Positions 38,281 through 43,562 of a stretch of DNA of 43,562 nt are shown here, in pieces; position 1 is the first letter of the stretch; every line of letters begins with the position of its first letter. The position numbers were made by a program, and so were the translations under genes. Below the pieces are notes generated by a model that saw only the letters and a program-made list of their open reading frames with translations, did no database searches and was not told where the DNA came from. The stretch lies in IMG/VR virus record IMGVR_UViG_3300028840_000745, positions 1-43,562 of that record. One strand, written 5' to 3'. The stretch comes from a virus.

Positions 38281-39833
38281 ATTACTTCATAATCCTCGAT
38301 AATCTTTTCATCTTCTTCAAGAAGATCTTTAAACTCATCCTCATCATCTTCCGGGCCCAGATCCTGCGGATCAAAGTAATACGCAAACTGATCAAACACG
38401 TTAATAAGATGCGAAAGGGCATCCATAACGTCCCACAGTTTACTCCTCGGAAACATGGTCAGCTGACTCTCCAGCTTCTGACAACAAGCCATATTATGAT
38501 AGATATAACCAAGCTTGTAATAAGGCCCTAAAGCTGCAACTCTCTCGGCTTTCTTAGTAGCACTTGCACTCAGGCTATAATAGATTGGGAAAATACTCCG
38601 TACCCGCATCTCATTTTCAATAGGCTGAGAAATCCATCGCTCAAGCGATGTAGTTTCAACTGCCAGAATCATGGCCTTATACGTCTGAACTTCTTTAAAC
38701 ATAGCGTCTAACAACTGATCAGGTTCCATCTTGCCAGCAACTACGTTTCTGACGAATATAGCCCTATCACTTCGCTCAACGCCAATAGACAAAACGGCAC
38801 TATCGGCGCTTGACAGTTTAACCGTCTTCGCAGGATCAACTATAACTATGTTTAGAAGATTCCTCGTATAAACTCGCCGAGGCTGCGAATCTTTCTTGTC
38901 ATAAACAAGTAGATGATCCCCGTTCTCGACGAAGTATTTGAAGAACTCCGGTCGAAAGACAGCGTCTTCCTTAGAAATAGCAATATTACGATACTCCCTG
39001 TAAAATACATCGAGCTCGCCAGCATCCTTATACTCCTTATGTTCAACCTTTATCTGTTCAGTCGATACGAATTCCGGCGCATTTGAGTTTAAATCGTCAT
39101 CACAGATTTCTAATCTAATCGATTCCCACTCATCAGAATCCAGTAAGTTCTGCAGCAACGAATCCTCATGCTTCAGAGTATCGATATAAACCATTCTCCA
39201 GTTATCATCCACACGACTTACAGCTTTCATGAAATCAGCCATAAATCTACTTTTCAGCTTATGTCTAAGCTCTTCATTCTCGACCTCATCCGAATCTTCG
39301 AAGTCATCAAATATGAAGAAATCCGGCCGAGCATTAAGGTATAAGATACCACGAATCTGCTGGTTAGAACCTCTCGGGTAAACCAACGTTCCAACCGCAT
39401 CTTCCTGGAATCTAGCAATCCAACTTTTCTTAGAAAACGTCTTGTCCAACGCATCTGCAGCTGTTGTCTTAACACTGCCGAAAAGCTGTCGAATCAGCTG
39501 GTTCGAGCCAAGTTCGATCTTCAAATTCTCAGTCTGCAAAACCGACGAGTCAAAGCTCTTTGAAACGTAAGGAATAAACTTACTCTCTTGGAAGAGGATT
39601 CTTTTAGACGCCAGTGAAAGACCAACTATAGACGTTTTCCCGATACCACGAGGAGCAGCTATTGCTATCTTCTTGGCATCAGAATTATCTATAAGATCAA
39701 ATATCTGATCATGCAGCCTCGAAAAAGGCGCAGTGAATCGCTCAGGAAAAAATATCTTAGAATGTACCTTAGTCGAAAGGTAACAAGCTTCTAACATATC
39801 TTGAGCTTCAGAATCTTTTACTGCTGGAATCAT
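38277..39833 (-). CDS. Terminase large subunit (TerL), 518 aa
   Basis: It is the packaging motor ATPase and nuclease. Walker A is PRGIGKTS (61-68), the Walker B strand is FFIFDDFED (about 172-180) and a coupling motif-like IDTLK follows. The C-terminal nuclease has the acid residues IVDPAKT, ETTS and DVMDALSHL arranged as in RNase H-like TerL nucleases. Its length is usual. A small terminase subunit is not recognised nearby. Palindrome site 7 lies five bases ahead, its end forming the ribosome site. Confidence 0.9.
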   Translation of the reverse strand: MIPAVKDSEAQDMLEACYLSTKVHSKIFFPERFTAPFSRLHDQIFDLIDNSDAKKIAIAAPRGIGKTSIVGLSLASKRILFQESKFIPYVSKSFDSSVLQTENLKIELGSNQLIRQLFGSVKTTAADALDKTFSKKSWIARFQEDAVGTLVYPRGSNQQIRGILYLNARPDFFIFDDFEDSDEVENEELRHKLKSRFMADFMKAVSRVDDNWRMVYIDTLKHEDSLLQNLLDSDEWESIRLEICDDDLNSNAPEFVSTEQIKVEHKEYKDAGELDVFYREYRNIAISKEDAVFRPEFFKYFVENGDHLLVYDKKDSQPRRVYTRNLLNIVIVDPAKTVKLSSADSAVLSIGVERSDRAIFVRNVVAGKMEPDQLLDAMFKEVQTYKAMILAVETTSLERWISQPIENEMRVRSIFPIYYSLSASATKKAERVAALGPYYKLGYIYHNMACCQKLESQLTMFPRSKLWDVMDALSHLINVFDQFAYYFDPQDLGPEDDEDEFKDLLEEDEKIIEDYEVI

Positions 39834-39838
39834 ACACC

Positions 39839-39861
39839 CTCTGTTTAATAATTAACCATAG
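39839..39861 (-). promoter_or_regulatory. 23-bp palindrome, site 7
   Basis: On the - strand CTATGGTTAAT is perfect, then ATTAAACAGAG with two mismatches. It fills the 33-base gap between holin and TerL, and its end AGAGGG is the TerL ribosome site. Confidence 0.75.
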
Positions 39862-39866
39862 TGGGA

Positions 39867-40283
39867 CTAAAGTCCCTTTTTCTTATCCCACGCACTGCGG
39901 GCTACTGTGTAGCCAGTATAACCAATCCCAAACACAGCCCAAAGTTCATTAGGCACAGCTGAAAGCCACGCTTTCATACCTTCGGCAATCTGTACGGCCA
40001 TATCGGGCCTAAACACGCTCAATATTCCCATCGGAATAGAACTGAGAATCATGATATACATTACATATAAGAAACTCGGCCGAGCCCTACTTGTCCAAGG
40101 ATCTGAGGACTTTGCTTCAGCAATTATCGCGCTCATTCTCGTTTGAAGCTCAGTAAGTTCTCCTTGTTGCGCAAGTCTCTGGAGTTCAATCTGTGCCTTT
40201 GCCTTCTCAGTCGGATCAGGAAAAAACTTATCAATAAGCTTTCCACCTACATCCAACACCGCTGTAATAGGATCAAACGACAT
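39867..40283 (-). CDS. Holin (3-TM type), 138 aa
   Basis: The pattern FFPDPTEKAKAQIEL, a coiled-coil helix, then SSDPWTSRARPSFLYVMYIMILSS and GYTGYTVARSAWDKK matches the Holin_3TM family. Two hydrophobic helices (about 71-90 and 114-130) are clear, a middle helix (93-110) weaker. It should make the inner-membrane lesion that releases endolysin. The start overlaps the endolysin stop by one base (TAATG). Confidence 0.82.
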   Translation of the reverse strand: MSFDPITAVLDVGGKLIDKFFPDPTEKAKAQIELQRLAQQGELTELQTRMSAIIAEAKSSDPWTSRARPSFLYVMYIMILSSIPMGILSVFRPDMAVQIAEGMKAWLSAVPNELWAVFGIGYTGYTVARSAWDKKKGL

Positions 40284-40651
40284 TAAATAACTCCTTTCAG
40301 ATAAGTGTTATCATGTACTTGGATATGAAAGTGTATCCCTTCTCCACTATCATGCAAAACCGCCACGTTCATATCTGGCCTATCCGGATCATAAACCCAC
40401 GCCCTGTTAATCCTATTTGCAACCCACTCAGGATTATCAAAGACCCAACTTCTCAGATCAAAAGCCCTAAGTGGCGTGGTCGCATGAACATCTCCGGGCC
40501 GTCTCGGAGGTCGACTACCTTCGGTAATAACTACCCTATATCTCGTTTCAATCCAAAGCAACACCTCAACTAACTTTGGATGCCACGCTCTATCGAACAT
40601 ACTCCGAAACTCAACCTCTCCCTTAACCTCTATCTTAATAAGCCTAGACAC
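40283..40651 (-). CDS. Endolysin, peptidase M15-like (L-Ala-D-Glu or D-Ala-D-Ala peptidase), 122 aa
   Basis: Zinc-peptidase signature: His56 and Asp65 in HATTPLRAFDLR, then GIHFHIQ with His107/His109 at the C-terminus, and a Glu-containing preceding turn (SGEG). This is the M15 arrangement of phage endolysins that cut peptidoglycan peptide bridges. No signal peptide is seen, so export depends on the adjacent holin. The GTG start overlaps the upstream stop (TAGTG). Confidence 0.85.
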   Translation of the reverse strand: MSRLIKIEVKGEVEFRSMFDRAWHPKLVEVLLWIETRYRVVITEGSRPPRRPGDVHATTPLRAFDLRSWVFDNPEWVANRINRAWVYDPDRPDMNVAVLHDSGEGIHFHIQVHDNTYLKGVI

Positions 40652-41013
40652 TATTTATCCTTTCCGTTTTTTCTCTCACTCCTTATCTCTCTAAGTAAGC
40701 TCATAATAGCTTTTTCAAGCTTATCTTGAGAAATCACCAAACCTTCTACCCTTATTTTACACTCAGTAAAAGATTCCCTAAGTTCAACTATCCTCTCTTG
40801 GTTATCGTCGATCCTTTTAGATCTTGATCTAACCCCTTCTCCATGAATCCCATAACCAACTCCCCAGATAACACTCAAAATCGCTATGATAATAGTTAAA
40901 GTTTTCCACATTCCGGCTCTATCTACCTTTTTCCGTGCGCAGCCCTTGGCTTCCTCAATCTTTCCAAGGAGTTCTTCTCTACAGGTCGTCTCACATTTTT
41001 GAACAGGTGTCAT
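40651..41013 (-). CDS. Membrane/coiled-coil protein, candidate i-spanin, 120 aa
   Basis: A cytoplasmic basic N-terminus of about 35 residues precedes one membrane segment (TLTIIIAILSVIWGVGYGI) and a coiled-coil outer part of about 60 residues, as in inner-membrane spanins. The ATG overlaps the previous reading frame (TAATG), behind GAGGAG. With the lipoprotein gene upstream it may bridge membranes during lysis. Alternatively it is a hemolysin XhlA-like holin accessory. Confidence 0.55.
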   Translation of the reverse strand: MTPVQKCETTCREELLGKIEEAKGCARKKVDRAGMWKTLTIIIAILSVIWGVGYGIHGEGVRSRSKRIDDNQERIVELRESFTECKIRVEGLVISQDKLEKAIMSLLREIRSERKNGKDK

Positions 41014-41102
41014 TAAAACTCCTCAGGTTTTTTATCAAGTTCTTCGTCAAACGCTCTCGGGTCAGTCCAGTCAATCACGTGCCAGATTTCGAATCCCAGC
41101 GC
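41013..41102 (-). other. In-frame extension after TGA of lipoprotein gene
   Basis: Directly after the TGA of the lipoprotein gene (41103-41105) the same frame stays open for 29 more codons (ALGFEIWHVIDWTDP..., ending DEELDKKPEEF) and ends in TAATG, sharing a base with the next start. Its Trp/acidic composition and the coupled junction look like real coding sequence, so the TGA may be a recent stop, a readthrough site or a sequencing error. A lone GTG inside has no ribosome site. Confidence 0.5.
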
Positions 41103-41405
41103 TCAATAATCCCTTGGATAAACTCCCTTTTCTCGCCACTGCCAACCTCGGATATATATCCTCTGTTCCCTGCCATTAGTCCACCAAAGGCCGCTTTGGC
41201 GCCAATTCATCACGTCATTCTCTGGCCCAACCAACGTCAACGAAGTCTCTGGAATAATAAACGTATAATCCTTCTCCAGTGGAATCTGCGTTCCACCACA
41301 GCCACTAAGAAGCATCACAAGAATAATCGCCATAAGAAAAGCAATCACTCCAACTAAAACCTTAATCGTTTTCTCTGCGCCTTTCGGCGTAAACTTTAAT
41401 TCCAC
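41103..41405 (-). CDS. Lipoprotein, candidate o-spanin, 100 aa
   Basis: I chose the GTG at 41405 behind GAAAGGAGGGAGCG; a TTG at 41429 has no ribosome site. A basic N-terminus and hydrophobic segment (VLVGVIAFLMAIILVMLL) end in a lipobox LSGC, so the mature protein should be lipidated. The periplasmic part is Trp-rich (WRQSGLWWTN). It may be the outer-membrane spanin partner of the gene at 40651, in the reverse of the usual order. The stop looks premature relative to the open frame that follows. Confidence 0.6.
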   Translation of the reverse strand: MELKFTPKGAEKTIKVLVGVIAFLMAIILVMLLSGCGGTQIPLEKDYTFIIPETSLTLVGPENDVMNWRQSGLWWTNGREQRIYIRGWQWREKGVYPRDY

Positions 41406-41418
41406 CGCTCCCTCCTTT

Positions 41419-43562
41419 CTAATACCCAAAGTATTCTTCGTAATCTAAAGCTTCAGCTTCCTCGTTAGTTAAATAATCATCAAATATCAGAAGACCCGCC
41501 ACATAAAGAGGTCCTTCAAGTTGATAGCCAAGATGGATCTTCCCACTCCCAACATTATATCCATCATAGCTTTCATATGCTGTAGCCCAGTTAAACCCAG
41601 ATCCCTCATCGATTCCCATGTTATAGATAGTATTAGCTAAATCGCATTTTATAACTGCCTTCATCCAAGTGTTCTTAGTAAAAGCAGCAGCATAGTTAAC
41701 AGCGTGACCAATCGTAGAGTCATAAGTTTCCCACTCAGTGCTACTTTCATCATGATAAAAAACCGAACCAACTCTATCATCACAGCTAAGAACAGCTGAA
41801 TCGTCTGAAGCATCTGTCTCATCAAAGCCAAACGCAAACCATAAAGCTACTGTTCCTTTACTTCCAGCAACTTCTCCAAAAATCCCACTTGGTGCTGTCC
41901 ACGTGAAGGAGTCCTCTTCACTTAACCTCGCCTGGCCCATCTTCTTAATACTAACATCGTCAATCGTCCCAGCAAACGTTGCTCCGAAAACAATCTTCAG
42001 ATAATCATTATCTGTAGCTACAAGATAGTCGTAATACGTACCACTTGCACTGCGGGTTGCACCAGTGGCAGAACCAAGCTCAACCGCCATCGAACCAGCA
42101 CTTCGAGTAATGGTATACGCCACTTGATAGACATAATTTGCAACGGGCTTCTCGTAGATGGAGAGGTTTTCGATTGTGCCGCTCCAAGCTCTCCCAGAAT
42201 TACCATCATTATAAGATGCAACACCTATAAATTGAAAAGTATAATTTGCTGTAAGATCAACATATGACGTCCCAATATAATCGTCGGCAGTTCTGGTAGC
42301 TGCATCAAAAACATATACATACAATCTCCCATAAGTTCCTTGACTTGCGTCTAAAAATAAAGTAAGATAATAAGGCGTAGACAATGTTGCATTAACGGCT
42401 GTCCCTGCTTGCGGAGCTCCACTATTCAGCTCATAAGCATATATCTTTGTTCCTGTATGCCATATTCCAACAGCATCATCATCTGCACCACCAGCATCCT
42501 TAATATCGTAAATATCATCATTGCTTTTAGTTAAAATCAAAGGAAAAATCCCAGGCGTACTTGTAGCTGTTGTGCAAGCAACATCAATATAATGAGTAAA
42601 ATCACTCGTAGTTGCTATGGCACTCCCAAGTTGCCGGAACATATAACAATCTTCGTCTCGATCCAGATCAGTAACAGTTAACGTGTTCGCATCCGTAATC
42701 ACCATTCTACCAGCAGCATCAACCTTCGTTTCCCAACAAGGCTTCGTAAAATCCATCGAATCTTGCGCTAACGTAACGGTATCACTTTGTCCGCCAACAG
42801 TCACACTCTCAGCTGACCCTGTTGGCACAGCATTACCGTAATAAGTATTCCAATCATCGAGAGTAATCTCTTCAATCGAAACGTCATCCACTGTTCCGTC
42901 AAAGTCACTGGAAAACACCAGCTTGAGAACATCATTGTCGGTTGCTGTGATATAGTCCGTAGTTGTTGCACTGGCACTTACAGTTGCACCATCAGCAGAG
43001 CCATACTCAACATGGTAGCTCCCGGCACTAATCACTGAGGTATGTACTATCTTATACCGCTTACCTGCGGTGGGCTTTTCATAGATGGAGAGGTTTTCAA
43101 TCAAACAATTAATGCTGCTACCACCAGAACCAGCATTATAACTGGCCACCCCTATATGGTCGTGAGTGTGATTCATTGTGAGAGTTTCCGATATAGTTTC
43201 AACAAGAGTTTCTCTTGCAGCATCAGAATAAATGTCACAGTGCAGCACCCCCGGCGACCCTCCTACACACCTAATTGTTAAATAATATGTTGTATTCAGT
43301 GATAGCGCTGCTGAGATATTACTCGGAGTACTAAGAACTCCGTCGTCTATCTCATAAAAACTCAAATACTTCCCGCTTAAAAACAAGAATATTGCATGGT
43401 TTCCTGCCCCTGCATCTACAATATCTTTTAAATCATCATTGACAGAAGTCAAAGCCCATATACCTATGCCACCTGAAACTGTATAAGCCCCACGATAAAT
43501 ATCCACATAATGAGTAAAATCAGAAGTAGTATCAAAATAATCAGCAGCTCCCATGTCCCTGA
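41419..43562 (-). CDS. Repeat fibre-like/adhesin protein, at least 711 aa, cut by window edge
   Basis: The frame stays open past the first ATG at 43554 to the edge, and the preceding codons (RD) continue the repeat, so the start is outside the window. Two units of about 250 residues are visible: TTSDFTHY begins each, and IENLSIYEKP and DDVSI(E/K) recur in both. The last 160 residues (LWFAFGFDETD, YLTNEEAEALDYEEY) have a LamG/concanavalin-like jelly-roll feel. Probably a tail-associated binding protein upstream of the lysis genes. Confidence 0.75.
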   Translation of the reverse strand, partial: RDMGAADYFDTTSDFTHYVDIYRGAYTVSGGIGIWALTSVNDDLKDIVDAGAGNHAIFLFLSGKYLSFYEIDDGVLSTPSNISAALSLNTTYYLTIRCVGGSPGVLHCDIYSDAARETLVETISETLTMNHTHDHIGVASYNAGSGGSSINCLIENLSIYEKPTAGKRYKIVHTSVISAGSYHVEYGSADGATVSASATTTDYITATDNDVLKLVFSSDFDGTVDDVSIEEITLDDWNTYYGNAVPTGSAESVTVGGQSDTVTLAQDSMDFTKPCWETKVDAAGRMVITDANTLTVTDLDRDEDCYMFRQLGSAIATTSDFTHYIDVACTTATSTPGIFPLILTKSNDDIYDIKDAGGADDDAVGIWHTGTKIYAYELNSGAPQAGTAVNATLSTPYYLTLFLDASQGTYGRLYVYVFDAATRTADDYIGTSYVDLTANYTFQFIGVASYNDGNSGRAWSGTIENLSIYEKPVANYVYQVAYTITRSAGSMAVELGSATGATRSASGTYYDYLVATDNDYLKIVFGATFAGTIDDVSIKKMGQARLSEEDSFTWTAPSGIFGEVAGSKGTVALWFAFGFDETDASDDSAVLSCDDRVGSVFYHDESSTEWETYDSTIGHAVNYAAAFTKNTWMKAVIKCDLANTIYNMGIDEGSGFNWATAYESYDGYNVGSGKIHLGYQLEGPLYVAGLLIFDDYLTNEEAEALDYEEYFGY

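Noticed and set aside
1-43562. Integrase, repressor or attachment site indicating a prophage
   Set aside because: No tyrosine or serine recombinase, CI-like repressor, or att-type repeat was seen; the phage looks lytic.

Overview
The window looks like most of the genome of a lytic, podovirus-like tailed bacteriophage. It holds a T7/T4-type large terminase, portal, scaffold, HK97-type capsid gene, an adaptor and nozzle, large internal/ejection-type proteins, a holin-endolysin-spanin-like lysis set and a phage replication module. No long contractile or flexible tail genes, integrase, repressor or tRNA are visible. A lipobox protein beside a membrane/coiled-coil protein suggests spanins and so a Gram-negative host. 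Shine-Dalgarno sites are unusually strong, several matching the full 3' end of 16S rRNA (AAAGGAGGTGATT). The right edge cuts a gene, so the window is not a closed genome end to end.

Layout. Bases 1-18500 are coded on the + strand. Small early genes lie at 151-5199, with several zinc-knuckle miniproteins and many unknowns, interrupted by a candidate structured RNA at 3176-3360. Next come an ATP-dependent DNA ligase, a run of overlapping small genes (7281-8210), a Cas4/AddB-like nuclease, a Sak4-like RecA-fold ATPase and a putative ssDNA-binding protein. They are followed by an RHH protein, a ParB-methyltransferase fusion, an Nmad1/DUF1599-like protein, a dCMP deaminase, a DnaQ-type exonuclease, a UDG-DNA polymerase I fusion and a DUF3987-like helicase. 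Together these form a self-contained replication, recombination and nucleotide-metabolism module. Bases 43562-18459 are coded on the - strand in the order: repeat fibre-like protein (cut by the edge), spanin-like pair, M15 endolysin, holin, TerL, three small virion proteins, portal, scaffold, decoration-like and beta-helix proteins, two zinc miniproteins, major capsid, adaptor, adhesin-like proteins, nozzle, GNAT-like protein, internal proteins, and a 1613-residue ejection/polyvalent protein. The two strands converge with a 42-bp coding overlap and no obvious terminator.

Regulation. Two near-consensus sigma70 promoters (2837, 5217) serve early + strand genes. A 23-bp imperfect palindrome (half-site CTATGGTTAAT, one central base, then its reverse complement) occurs seven times, always at a gene boundary and always just before a gene block in the direction of transcription, on both strands. 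It is the best candidate for a genome-wide control element: operator, phage-specific promoter or RNA hairpin at the ribosome-binding site.

The most unusual things I see are the palindrome family, the seven-helix RNA element at 3176-3360, a -1 frameshift signal (CCCTTTT followed by a stop) joining two internal virion genes, a +1-stepping cascade of overprinted small genes, and an in-frame TGA splitting the lipoprotein gene. No stretch over 300 bases lacks a gene.
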